DNA from: Amycolatopsis suaedae
Lineage (GTDB): Bacteria > Actinomycetota > Actinomycetes > Mycobacteriales > Pseudonocardiaceae
Direction of reading: 5' to 3'
Assembly (NCBI RefSeq): GCF_004214935.1
Contig: NZ_SFCC01000002.1
Span: 124,001 to 188,000, forward strand
Length of the DNA: 64,000 nt
Positions 1-10,100 of this stretch are shown one piece after another; within the stretch, counting starts at the first letter, position 1, and every line of letters starts with the position of its first letter. A program made the position numbers and the translations under genes. Below the pieces are notes generated by a model. That model was not told the DNA's origin. It searched no databases and was given only the letters and a program-made list of their open reading frames with translations.

Positions 1-552
1 GAACCGGGAACTCTCCTGGTCGCTGCCCCCACGATGTTCGATCCCAACTTCCGGCGAACCGTCGTGTTCGTCATCGACCACCGGGACGAGGGCACGCTAG
101 GCGTCGTCCTGAACCGGCCGAGCGAGGTGCCGGTCGACGACGTGCTGCCCAGCTGGGGCCAGCACGTCGTGGAGCCGCAGGCGGTGTTCGTCGGCGGCCC
201 GGTCGAGAAGAAGACCGCGTTGTGCCTGGCCGCGTTGCGGACCGGTCAGGACGCCGACGACGTGCCCGGCGTGATCGCCGTTCGCGGCCCGGTCGCGCTG
301 GTCGATCTGGACGCCGACCCCGACGAGCTGGTGCCGAAGGTCCGCGGGTTGCGGGTGTTCGCCGGATACGCGGGCTGGGACTCGGGTCAGCTGGCCGGGG
401 AGATCGACCGCGGTGACTGGCTCATCGTCCCCGCGCTGCCCAGTGACGTGCTGGCCACGCCGGACCGCGACCTCTGGGGCCAGGTACTGCGCAGGCAGGG
501 TGTGCCGACCGCGTTGCTGGCCACCCACCCCGGCGACCTCCAGCGCAACTAG
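1..552 (+). CDS. YqgE/AlgH family protein (5' end outside window)
   Basis: The reading frame is open from the first base of the window (E-P-G-T-L-L-V-A-A-P-T-M-F-D) and ends at TAG 550-552, so the gene starts upstream and 183 residues are visible. The family signature is clear: TLLVAAPTMFDPNFRRTVV near the N-terminus, then VVLNRPSE, FVGGPV and RVFAGYAGWDSGQL. This is the UPF0301/YqgE fold of unknown biochemical role; M. tuberculosis Rv0038 is the likely orthologue and also lies just upstream of leuS. The stop overlaps the opposing gene's stop (549-551), so the two are tail to tail. The internal ATG at 34 is not the real start, because conserved residues precede it. Confidence 0.93.
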   Translation, partial: EPGTLLVAAPTMFDPNFRRTVVFVIDHRDEGTLGVVLNRPSEVPVDDVLPSWGQHVVEPQAVFVGGPVEKKTALCLAALRTGQDADDVPGVIAVRGPVALVDLDADPDELVPKVRGLRVFAGYAGWDSGQLAGEIDRGDWLIVPALPSDVLATPDRDLWGQVLRRQGVPTALLATHPGDLQRN

Positions 553-944
553 GCCCTGGACAGACAGGCACTTCCGCAGGCGCAGCCCTTGCACCCGGCG
601 GGCTCCGGCTCCGGGACGGCCTCCGCCGCCCGGTTGCCGAGGACCGCGCCCGCGCCGAGCAGCAACGTCCCGCCGACGATGCCGATCAACACGGCGACCA
701 CCGTCCCCGTCCCGCTGGGCATGGCCAGCGCCGCGGCCCCCGCCGCGACCGCGACCACGCCACCGGCGAGCGTCGGCAGGCCGGCGACCTTGTTGCCGAC
801 GCGGAACGCCTCCTCGCTGCGCAGCGTCGCGGCCGTCCGCACCCCCGCGCCGCGGTCGAACGCCAGCCGCTCCCGCCAGGCCAGCAGCCCACCGGCACCG
901 ATCAGCACACCGAACACCATCGGGATCACGGCCACGAACGTCAT
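549..944 (-). CDS. SdpI-like small integral membrane protein with Cys-rich tail
   Basis: 131 residues starting at ATG 944 (MTFVAVIPMVFGVLIGAGG). Three hydrophobic segments (about residues 3-20, 55-73 and 78-100) with the arrangement of SdpI/YhfL-type proteins: a charged stretch containing SEEAFRVGNKVAG between helices 1 and 2. SdpI relatives are immunity or signalling membrane proteins, but here the function is not known. The C-terminus carries an unusual CKGCACGSACL motif (four Cys), which could bind metal or be lipid- or redox-modified; that is inference. An upstream in-frame extension to 1016 was rejected because it only adds Arg-rich out-of-frame-like sequence before the hydrophobic helix. 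It lies where Rv0039c lies in M. tuberculosis. Confidence 0.75.
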   Translation of the reverse strand: MTFVAVIPMVFGVLIGAGGLLAWRERLAFDRGAGVRTAATLRSEEAFRVGNKVAGLPTLAGGVVAVAAGAAALAMPSGTGTVVAVLIGIVGGTLLLGAGAVLGNRAAEAVPEPEPAGCKGCACGSACLSRA

Positions 945-997
945 GTGACGAGCATAAATGCCATCTGGCGGCAATCTTCCCGCTACCCTGACCCGCT

Positions 998-2137
998 GTG
1001 CTGCACGCCATGCCACGCAGACTGACTGCCGCCGTACTGGCCGGCGCCCTCGCTCTCCCCCTGCTCGCCACGCCCGCCGCCGCGGACAGCGGCCCGCGCC
1101 TGCTCGGCGAGCGGATCGTTCCCAACGGACTGCTGTTCGCCGGGACCGAGGTCGGCGGGCTGTCCAGCATCGACTACGACCGGCGCACCGGCCAGTACGT
1201 GCTGATCAGCGACGACCGTTCGGACCGCCAGCCCGCGCGGTTCTACACCGCCCGCATCCCGGTGACCCGCGACGGCATCGGCACGGTCGAGTTCACCGGC
1301 ACGACGCCGCTGCTGCGCCCGGACGGCACGACCTACCCGCCGCTGCGCGCGAACGACCCGGCGGCGCCGCAGAACGCCCAGACGATCGACCCGGAGGAGC
1401 TGCGAACCGATCCGCTCGGCGGCGGATACTACTGGTCGCAGGAGGGCGAGCGCAGCGCGTCGGCGCTGATCGACCCGTCGATCCGCGAGGCGGACAGGGA
1501 CGGCCGCTACCGTCGTGACCTGCCGATTCCGGACGGCGAGCGGATGACCGCGACCACCGGGCCGCGGCAGAACTACGGCATCGAGGGCTTCACCTTCGCC
1601 GCGGGCGGCGTGTTGGTGGCCAGCGCGCTGGAGGGCCCGCTGCTGCAGGACGGCCCGGAGGCCACCCCGTCCTACGGCCCGCTGTCCCGCATCACCGTGC
1701 AGGGCCGGTTCGGGCCGGTGCTGGCGCAGTACGCGTACCCGCAGGAGCCGATCTTCGCCACACCCAACCCGCCGACGGCGTTCGCCAACACCGGCGTCAC
1801 CTCGATCCTCGCGGAGAACACCTGGGACCCGAGCCGGTTCCTGGTCATGGAACGCAGCTTCGTCACCGGCGTCGGCAACAGCGTCCGCATCTACGAGGTG
1901 GACACCCGCGGCGCCACGAACGTGCTGCGCATGCCGTCCCTGAAGGACCGGAAGGTCACTCCGGTTCGCAAGCGGCTGCTGGTCGACCTCGCCGACGTCG
2001 GCTTGTCCACTGTGGACAACATCGAGGGCATGACCTGGGGCCCGCGGCTGCCCGGCGGCAAGCGCAGCCTGCTGCTGGTCAGCGACAACAACTTCTCGGC
2101 GACCCAGGTCACCCAGATAATCGCGCTGGCCCTGTGA
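998..2137 (+). CDS. Secreted esterase-like phytase family protein (PF13449-type)
   Basis: 379 residues with a Sec signal peptide (MLHAMPRRLTAAVLAGALAL, cleavage near ATPAAA-DSG). The body reads as a beta-propeller: GLSSIDYDRRTGQYVLISDD near the N-terminus, NYGIEGFTF in the middle, and VDNIEGMTWGPRLPGGKRSL and LLVSDNNF near the C-terminus, which is the signature of the 'esterase-like activity of phytase' family. The substrate is unknown; the family is extracellular. A -10-like TACCCT at 984-989 places +1 at about 996-998, so GTG 998 may be a leaderless start; ATG 1010 is the alternative. The gene ends only 14 bases before the leuS leader peptide. Confidence 0.85.
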   Translation: MLHAMPRRLTAAVLAGALALPLLATPAAADSGPRLLGERIVPNGLLFAGTEVGGLSSIDYDRRTGQYVLISDDRSDRQPARFYTARIPVTRDGIGTVEFTGTTPLLRPDGTTYPPLRANDPAAPQNAQTIDPEELRTDPLGGGYYWSQEGERSASALIDPSIREADRDGRYRRDLPIPDGERMTATTGPRQNYGIEGFTFAAGGVLVASALEGPLLQDGPEATPSYGPLSRITVQGRFGPVLAQYAYPQEPIFATPNPPTAFANTGVTSILAENTWDPSRFLVMERSFVTGVGNSVRIYEVDTRGATNVLRMPSLKDRKVTPVRKRLLVDLADVGLSTVDNIEGMTWGPRLPGGKRSLLLVSDNNFSATQVTQIIALAL

Positions 2138-2151
2138 GCTACCATTACCCC

Positions 2152-2190
2152 ATGAACACGGCTCGGCTGCTTCTTGGCCTGCCGCGCTGA
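2152..2190 (+). CDS. Leucine-rich leader peptide of leuS
   Basis: ATG AAC ACG GCT CGG CTG CTT CTT GGC CTG CCG CGC TGA encodes MNTARLLLGLPR: 12 residues, four of them Leu, with two consecutive CTT codons that are rare in such a GC-rich genome. It lies 99 bases upstream of the leucyl-tRNA synthetase start. Content, position and the downstream hairpin all fit a regulatory leader peptide sensing charged tRNA-Leu. The ORF is too short to be called on coding statistics, so support rests on this context. Confidence 0.75.
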   Translation: MNTARLLLGLPR

Positions 2191-2212
2191 GCTGACCACC
2201 GGTTCGGCGCGG

Positions 2213-2250
2213 CGACCCCTCATGCCCTCGGGCTGAGGGGTCGAGTTGTT
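2213..2250 (+). terminator. Attenuator hairpin before leuS
   Basis: Perfect 10-bp arms CGACCCCTCA (2213-2222) and TGAGGGGTCG (2234-2243); the intervening TGCCCTCGGGC can extend the stem. It is followed by AGTTGTTT, a short U-rich run, and lies between the leader peptide and the leuS ribosome-binding site. It fits a Rho-independent attenuator rather than the end of the upstream gene, because the leader promoter lies between them. Confidence 0.7.
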
Positions 2251-2289
2251 TCTGGAGCAGCAGCCACAAGGCACGGAGGAAACGGGCAC

Positions 2290-5112
<2,823 letters not shown>

Positions 5113-5113
5113 A

Positions 5114-5133
5114 AGGCGCCAGCATCGGCGCCT
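5114..5133 (+). terminator. Hairpin after leuS
   Basis: Directly after the leuS stop: AGGCGCC (5114-5120), a 6-base loop AGCATC, and GGCGCCT (5127-5133). The stem is perfect at 7 bp but lacks a U tract, as is frequent for actinobacterial terminators. Confidence 0.55.
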
Positions 5134-5141
5134 CCCGCTCG

Positions 5142-5173
5142 GTTCGATGGGTGTCGTACAAACCCCATCGAAC
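5142..5173. promoter_or_regulatory. 10-bp inverted repeat upstream of SDR gene (candidate operator)
   Basis: GTTCGATGGG (5142-5151) and CCCATCGAAC (5164-5173) are perfect inverted repeats with a 12-base spacer, ending 11 bases before the SDR start codon. Size and position suit a repressor operator covering the promoter. No regulator gene is adjacent, so the cognate protein is unknown. Confidence 0.55.
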
Positions 5174-5184
5174 GGAGTGTGGAG

Positions 5185-5922
5185 ATGTCCCTGGACGGCA
5201 AGGTGGCCCTGGTGACCGGCGGCAGCCGCGGGATCGGCGCGGCGGTCGCGCTGCGGCTGGCCGCCGACGGCGCCGACGTCGTGCTGACCTACCAGAACGG
5301 CGCGGAGCGGGCGGCGGCCGTCGCCGACCGGATCAAGGAACTCGGCAGGCGGGCGCTGGCCGTGCGGGCCGACAGCGCCGACCCGGCCGCCGTCGAATCC
5401 GCCGTCGCTGAGGCGGTGGCCGAGTTCGGCAGGCTCGACGTCGTGGTGAACAACGCCGGTACCGGCGCGGTCGGCCCGATCGGCGACTTCTCGCTGGCCG
5501 ACGTCGACCGGGTGCTCGACGTCAACGTGCGGGCGCCGTTCCTCATCGCCCGCGCCGCGGCCGCGCACCTGGGTGCCGGTGCCCGCGTGGTGAACATCGG
5601 CAGCTGCGTCGCGGACCGGGTTCCCGGGCCGGGCATGACGTTGTACGCGATGAGCAAATCCGCCGTCGACGGGCTGACCAAGGCGCTGGCACGGGAGCTG
5701 GGTGAGCGGGGCGTGACCGTCAACGTGGTCCACCCCGGCCCCACCGACACCGACATGAACCCCGCGGACGGGCCGTTCGCGGAGTCGCAGCAGGCACTCA
5801 CCGCGCTGGGTCGCTACGGCACCCCGGACGAGGTGGCCGCCGCGGTGTCCTACCTGGCAGGCGACGAGGCCCGGTACGTGACCGGCACGGCCCTGTCGGT
5901 GGACGGCGGCCACGCGGCCTGA
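5185..5922 (+). CDS. SDR family oxidoreductase
   Basis: 245 residues with the classical short-chain dehydrogenase fold: TGGSRGIGAA near residue 10 for NAD(P) binding, NNAGTGAVGPIGD, and the catalytic YAMSK (Tyr-x3-Lys), plus a C-terminal VTGTALSVDGGHAA, which is typical of FabG-like enzymes. It is an NAD(P)-dependent reductase or dehydrogenase of unknown substrate. ATG 5185 is preceded by ACGGAG (5172-5177). A palindrome immediately upstream suggests a dedicated repressor, a common arrangement for SDR genes induced by a small molecule. Confidence 0.9.
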   Translation: MSLDGKVALVTGGSRGIGAAVALRLAADGADVVLTYQNGAERAAAVADRIKELGRRALAVRADSADPAAVESAVAEAVAEFGRLDVVVNNAGTGAVGPIGDFSLADVDRVLDVNVRAPFLIARAAAAHLGAGARVVNIGSCVADRVPGPGMTLYAMSKSAVDGLTKALARELGERGVTVNVVHPGPTDTDMNPADGPFAESQQALTALGRYGTPDEVAAAVSYLAGDEARYVTGTALSVDGGHAA

Positions 5923-5924
5923 GC

Positions 5925-6785
5925 TCAGAGCACGTGCGGCCGGCTCCACGAGCGGGCCGACGGGTTACCGGTCACCCACAGTTCCAGCAGGGTCCGCGCC
6001 TGCTCCTCGGAGGCGGCGAGCAGCATCTGCCGTTCGCCGTCCTTCGGGGACAGGTCGCGGGCCGTCGCCACGCTGCCCTCACTGCAGCAACGGCACAGCG
6101 TCCGTCCGCTGTCGGCGGGCTCGACGGCCAGGCCGAACTCGTCGAACACGTCGGACAGCGCGACGAAGTCCGCCTCCTCACCCCGGATGACGCAGCTCAG
6201 CGTCGGGATGGCGGACGGCGTGAACGGCATCAGCTCGTCGAAAACCAGGAACCGGTCCTCGCCGACGACCCGCTCGCCGTTGGGGGCGCCGTCGTGCAGT
6301 ACCACCTCGCCGAACCGGCGGTCCGGCGAGAACGGAATGCTCAGCACCCGCGCCCGCGCCGGGCACAACCGCTGCGCCCAGACGACCTCCTGACCGCCGG
6401 CCGTGGAGACGCGGACACAGGTGACCCCGAAGTCGGCCTGGATCTCGCCGTCGCCGGGCGGCAGGTCGATCCCGTAGCCCGCCCAGGCGTCGCGGGCCAC
6501 CGGCCAGTCCCGCAGGGCCGTCGCCGCGATACCGAGGTTCCAGAACGCCGGGTCCTCCGTCCCGCGTTCGGTGCGAGCGGCGGCCTCGACGCCCAGCCGC
6601 AACGCCCTGGGCCAGTCGTGGAGGAACTTGGCCGCCAGCGCCGCGTCGAACCACCACGCCGGGCTGAACCTGTGGTCGGGGAACCGGGCTAGGAGTTCCT
6701 CGTAGGCCGCGACGGACGCGGGCCAGTCCTCGCGTTCCCACGCCTCACGTGCCCGCCGGTACAGCGCCTTGGCTTCGGTCGTCAC
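5925..6785 (-). CDS. Tetratricopeptide-repeat protein
   Basis: 286 residues from GTG 6785 (MTTEAKALYRRAREAWERED). The N-terminal third contains TPR-like helices (AKALYRRAREAWEREDWPAS; AYEELLARFPDHRFSPAWWF). The remainder is a mixed alpha/beta region with two Cys (LCRCCSEGS) and an acidic, Trp-poor core. No enzyme motif is recognisable; TPR segments usually mediate protein contacts. An open frame continues far upstream to 8678, but that part is the antisense shadow of the peptidase gene. Its stop is 3 bases from the SDR stop on the other strand. Confidence 0.75.
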   Translation of the reverse strand: MTTEAKALYRRAREAWEREDWPASVAAYEELLARFPDHRFSPAWWFDAALAAKFLHDWPRALRLGVEAAARTERGTEDPAFWNLGIAATALRDWPVARDAWAGYGIDLPPGDGEIQADFGVTCVRVSTAGGQEVVWAQRLCPARARVLSIPFSPDRRFGEVVLHDGAPNGERVVGEDRFLVFDELMPFTPSAIPTLSCVIRGEEADFVALSDVFDEFGLAVEPADSGRTLCRCCSEGSVATARDLSPKDGERQMLLAASEEQARTLLELWVTGNPSARSWSRPHVL

Positions 6786-6884
6786 GGCGCCAAGTATTCC
6801 AACACCTTCGGCCCTAGCGGGTCGCGAATCACCTCGGGCATCGTGATGAACACGCCGAGTGACGTCGGGTTTCTGGGGGGCCTC

Positions 6885-8726
6885 ATGTTCCGTCGTGTCC
6901 ATCCGCTCGCCGCGGCGCTGGCCGCGCTCGCCGTCGTGGTCACCGCCGCACCCGCGACCGCCGCCCAGCCGCGGATCGCCGTCGAGGACGGCCAGACGCA
7001 GCCGGTCTTCTCCCGGGCGAACGCCATCGTCGAGTCGGTGTTCGTCGAGGCACCGATCGACTCCGACCGCGACGGCAAGCGGGACCGCATCGCGCTGGAC
7101 ATCATCCGCCCGGCCGAGACCGCGTCCGGCCTGAAGGTGCCGGCCGTCATGCGGGCGAGTCCCTACTACGGGCTCTCCGACGACCAGTTCCGCCAGGTCA
7201 GCGCTTCGGGCTACCGGATCCCCAGGGACTTCGCCGACTGGTACGACGACTACTTCGTCCCGCGCGGATACGCCGTCGTCGAGGTGGAGATGCAGGGCAC
7301 CTCCCGGTCCACCGGCTGCGCCACCACCGGCGGTCCGGAGGACACGGCGAGCGCCAAGGCCGCCGTCGACTGGCTGAACGGCCGGGCACCCGGTTTCACC
7401 GCCGACGGTGATCCGGTCACCGCGGACTGGAGCACCGGAAACGTCGGCATGATCGGGGTGTCCTACGAGGGCACGCTGCCCAACGCCGTCGCCGCCGAAG
7501 GCGTCGAGGGGCTCAAGACGATCGTGCCGATCGCCGCGATCTCCAGCTGGTACGACTACACCCGCGACTCGGGCATCGGCTACGCCAACGGCTGGGACAA
7601 CCGCTACCCCGAGTGGCTGGCCCGGTATGTCGGCACCCGCATGCAGAACGCCGTCTGCCGGCCGGTGCTGCGGGAACTGGGCGACCAGGCCGCGGACGAC
7701 CCGTTCGACCACACGCCCTTCTACGACGTCCGCGACTACCGGCCCAAGGCGGGCAACGTGAAGGCGTCGGTGTTCGTCGTGCACGGCCAGGAGGACTGGA
7801 ACGTCAAGCCGGCCAACTTCTCCCGCTGGTGGACCGAGCTGGCGAACCACCAGGTGCCGCGCAAGCTGTGGCTGCACAACGGCACCCACATCGACCCGAT
7901 CTCCGCGCGGCCGCAGGAGTGGCAACGCCAGGTCGGCCGCTGGATGGACCACTGGCTGCACGGCATCGAGAACGGGATCATGGACGAGCCCATGGTCGAC
8001 CTGGAACGCCCGGACGGCACCTGGGAAACCCACCCCACCTGGCCCGCCCCGGAGGCGAAGCCGACCGACCTGTGGCTCGACTCCAGGTTCGGCGAGGGGA
8101 CCCTCGGCACCGCGAAGCCCACGCAGTCGTTCGACCGGTTCACCGACGACATCAACCAGTTCGAGAACGCCATGATGGCGGAGCCCGAGCTGCGTAAACC
8201 GTTCCGGCTGGCCTACCGCACGGACCCGCTGCGGCAGGACGTCCGCATTTCCGGCACCCCGTCGCTGGAGGTGGAGTTCGCGGCCAACCGCACCAGCACG
8301 CCGCTGACGGCGCTGCTCGTCGACTACGGTCCCGGCCCGCGCATGCTGCCGACGCAGCAGGAGCCGATCGACCTGTACCGGTCGTCGTGCACCGAGGCCG
8401 ACATCGCCAACCGCACCGGATGCGCGGCCCCGCCGGAGAAGGTCGCCGACGACAAGCCGTACGTGCTGGTCACCCGCGGCTCGGTGGACACCAAGCACCG
8501 CGACGGGCTGGAGTCGAGCAAGCCGCTGACACCGAACCTGCAGTACACCGTGCGCTGGCCGACTCACCCGAAGGACTACGTCTTCAAAGCGGGGCACCGG
8601 ATCGGCGTCGTGCTGGTCGCCAACGACCGGGAGTACGTCACCACCGACCCGGCGCGGGCGACGGTGATCGTGTCGCACGGCCCGAGCAGGCTGACGCTGC
8701 CCGTGGTCGGCACGTTCACGGGGTGA
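6885..8726 (+). CDS. Secreted X-Pro dipeptidyl-peptidase (S15 family hydrolase)
   Basis: 613 residues from ATG 6885, which is preceded by a G-rich Shine-Dalgarno and begins an obvious signal peptide (MFRRVHPLAAALAALAVVVT, cleavage near APATAA). The alpha/beta hydrolase nucleophile elbow is GVSYEG with Ser193; candidate acid and base are in VVHGQEDWNVKP and HNGTHIDP. The C-terminal beta-sandwich (FRLAYRTDPLRQDVRISGTP) is the PepX_C domain. Members cleave X-Pro dipeptides from extracellular peptides. Earlier in-frame starts at 6843/6846 would put 14 non-signal residues ahead of the signal peptide. The 3' end overlaps the opposing TetR gene by 11 bases. Confidence 0.93.
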   Translation: MFRRVHPLAAALAALAVVVTAAPATAAQPRIAVEDGQTQPVFSRANAIVESVFVEAPIDSDRDGKRDRIALDIIRPAETASGLKVPAVMRASPYYGLSDDQFRQVSASGYRIPRDFADWYDDYFVPRGYAVVEVEMQGTSRSTGCATTGGPEDTASAKAAVDWLNGRAPGFTADGDPVTADWSTGNVGMIGVSYEGTLPNAVAAEGVEGLKTIVPIAAISSWYDYTRDSGIGYANGWDNRYPEWLARYVGTRMQNAVCRPVLRELGDQAADDPFDHTPFYDVRDYRPKAGNVKASVFVVHGQEDWNVKPANFSRWWTELANHQVPRKLWLHNGTHIDPISARPQEWQRQVGRWMDHWLHGIENGIMDEPMVDLERPDGTWETHPTWPAPEAKPTDLWLDSRFGEGTLGTAKPTQSFDRFTDDINQFENAMMAEPELRKPFRLAYRTDPLRQDVRISGTPSLEVEFAANRTSTPLTALLVDYGPGPRMLPTQQEPIDLYRSSCTEADIANRTGCAAPPEKVADDKPYVLVTRGSVDTKHRDGLESSKPLTPNLQYTVRWPTHPKDYVFKAGHRIGVVLVANDREYVTTDPARATVIVSHGPSRLTLPVVGTFTG

Positions 8727-9462
8727 TGGCGAGCCCGATCTCCCTGCCCAGGTCGGCGAGCAGGGCGTCGAACAGGACGTCCGGCTTGGTGACCGGGATC
8801 GGGTAGTTGCCGAACACCTCCAGGGTGACGTGACCGTAGAGGCGTGCCCAGAACTGGATCATCAGATACGTCGTGCCCAGGTCCAGCTTGTCGGCGGGGA
8901 AGTCGAGGCCGGACTCGGCGAGGCTGGTCAGCAGCTCGCCGCGGTAGGCCGTCAGGTCGTCCCGCAGCTCGGCGGGGACGGTCTCGTCCGGCGGGGTCAC
9001 GACGTCGTGCGTGGCCAGCACCCGGCCCGCGGTGGCCAGGAACAGCCTGCCGAACGGGTCGTCGACCCGGTTGAGCGTCGCCACGCTGGCCTCGGTCGAC
9101 CCGACGGCACCGGTCGGCGAGGCGAACACCAGCGTGAACTCCTTGGTGTGGGTCAGCGCCCACCGGCGGAAACCCTTGCACAGCGCGAACAGCTGGATGG
9201 CGCCGTCGTCGGGCAGGCCGGCCAGCTCGGCGCTCATCTGCTCACCGAGGTCACGCACGACGTCCAGCCGCAGGTGACCGATGAGGTCGTCGCGGGAGCC
9301 GTAGTAGCGGTACAGCGCGGGCGCGGTGATGCCCAGTTCGCGGGCGATCGCGCGCAGCGTCACCGCCTCCGGCCCGCGCTCGACCAACAGTGCCAGCGCG
9401 GTCGCGCGGATGTCCTGGTCGGTGGCGGCACGGACCCGGCCACGTCGCGTGGGCCTGCTCAT
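8716..9462 (-). CDS. TetR/AcrR family transcriptional regulator
   Basis: 248 residues. The N-terminal helix-turn-helix is typical: DQDIRATALALLVERGPEAV, then TLRAIARELGITAPALYRYY and GSRDDLIGHL. The C-terminal ligand-binding region (WALTHTKEFTLVFASP, then QFWARLYGHVTLEVFGNYP) matches the TetR_C_13/WHG-type found in many actinobacterial regulators. It is probably a repressor of itself and of the small membrane-protein gene 18 bases upstream. The ligand is unknown. Confidence 0.9.
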   Translation of the reverse strand: MSRPTRRGRVRAATDQDIRATALALLVERGPEAVTLRAIARELGITAPALYRYYGSRDDLIGHLRLDVVRDLGEQMSAELAGLPDDGAIQLFALCKGFRRWALTHTKEFTLVFASPTGAVGSTEASVATLNRVDDPFGRLFLATAGRVLATHDVVTPPDETVPAELRDDLTAYRGELLTSLAESGLDFPADKLDLGTTYLMIQFWARLYGHVTLEVFGNYPIPVTKPDVLFDALLADLGREIGLAITP

Positions 9463-9480
9463 TCCCCGGATTCTAGGAGG

Positions 9481-9720
9481 TCAGGCGCGATCTCCTCGCG
9501 GGGCACGCGTGAGGCGCCGGATGACGTACCCGGCCGGGACGGCGATGGCGAGCCCGACGATCGCGTGCACCACCCACGCGCCGAGCAGGGTCGGCCCTCC
9601 CCAGGAGGTGTTCGGGTCGGTGGCCGCGTCCCAGAACAGCGGATACGTCAGCACCCGGAAGGCCAGGAACGCCACGAGCAGGACCAGCGGCAGGGCGAGG
9701 ATTCGGCGGAACGTGAGCAC
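9481..9720 (-). CDS. Small two-helix membrane protein
   Basis: 79 residues from GTG 9720: MLTFRRILALPLVLLVAFLA starts with a transmembrane helix, and a second helix spans LLGAWVVHAIVGLAIAVPAGYV. It ends with Arg-rich TRAPRGDRA. Its stop is 18 bases before the TetR gene, so the two probably share a transcript. The family is not recognised; a product controlled by the TetR regulator is a reasonable inference only. Confidence 0.65.
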   Translation of the reverse strand: MLTFRRILALPLVLLVAFLAFRVLTYPLFWDAATDPNTSWGGPTLLGAWVVHAIVGLAIAVPAGYVIRRLTRAPRGDRA

Positions 9721-9797
9721 GCCTCGACGGTAGGTGCGGCGGGGGCCGCGACGGCAGCCGGAAAACCCGCCGCTTCGGTGGGGAAAACCCGGGGCGC

Positions 9798-9841
9798 CGC
9801 CGGCACCGATCACTCGGGGGGCTACGTGATCGGTGCCGGCG
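9798..9841. repeat. Perfect 16-bp inverted repeat in a 380-bp gene-free region
   Basis: 9798-9813 and 9826-9841 are perfect inverted repeats around a 12-base loop (TCGGGGGGCTAC). The region 9721-10100 separates divergent genes, so a terminator is not expected here. The repeat could be an operator, an RNA hairpin in a long leader, or a remnant. The rest of the interval shows a short direct repeat (GGAAAACCC at 9760 and 9782) and no coding signal. Confidence 0.6.
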
Positions 9842-10100
9842 ACCCGATGCCCTTCCACCGGCGGGGCCGAGGTCGGGCAACGCCGCCGCCCGAGGACGGT
9901 GGCGTGTCAGGAGAGGGGCGGCTGGACGACGTTATGACGCCTGGCCGTACAGACACCCCGATCGGGTGAAGCCTGGCAACCACTCGCCTGATTGTCGCAT
10001 TCGGGAGGCAAGAAGTTACAAAGTTGTTCACATCTGCATAGGCGGGTCCGTTTCGTCTAGCGCCGAACGAGTAACCGGCTGTGTCTGCGAGGCTGGACGG

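Larger units (their letters stand above)
2140..2250 (+). promoter_or_regulatory. leuS leader: promoter, leucine leader peptide and attenuator
   Basis: A -10-like TACCAT (2140-2145) sits 7 bases before the ATG of a 12-codon leucine-rich ORF (2152-2190), so the leader peptide is probably translated from a leaderless transcript; no convincing -35 is seen. The end of the leader ORF (2181-2187, GCCGCGC) can pair perfectly with 2207-2213. The latter abuts and shares base 2213 with the left arm of a strong terminator-like hairpin (2213-2243), so the two structures are partly exclusive. This is the layout of ribosome-mediated attenuation. Leucine shortage stalling the ribosome would raise leuS expression; that mechanism is inferred. 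Confidence 0.72.

Noticed and set aside
6786-8678. Upstream extension of the TPR protein frame
   Set aside because: It is antisense to the X-Pro peptidase and lacks similarity; GTG 6785 begins the TPR helices.
9960-10020. Possible riboswitch-like sequence (GCCTGGCAACC near 9972) before rbsK
   Set aside because: It only partly resembles the SAM-family core, without the paired regions, and the gene has no link to methionine.
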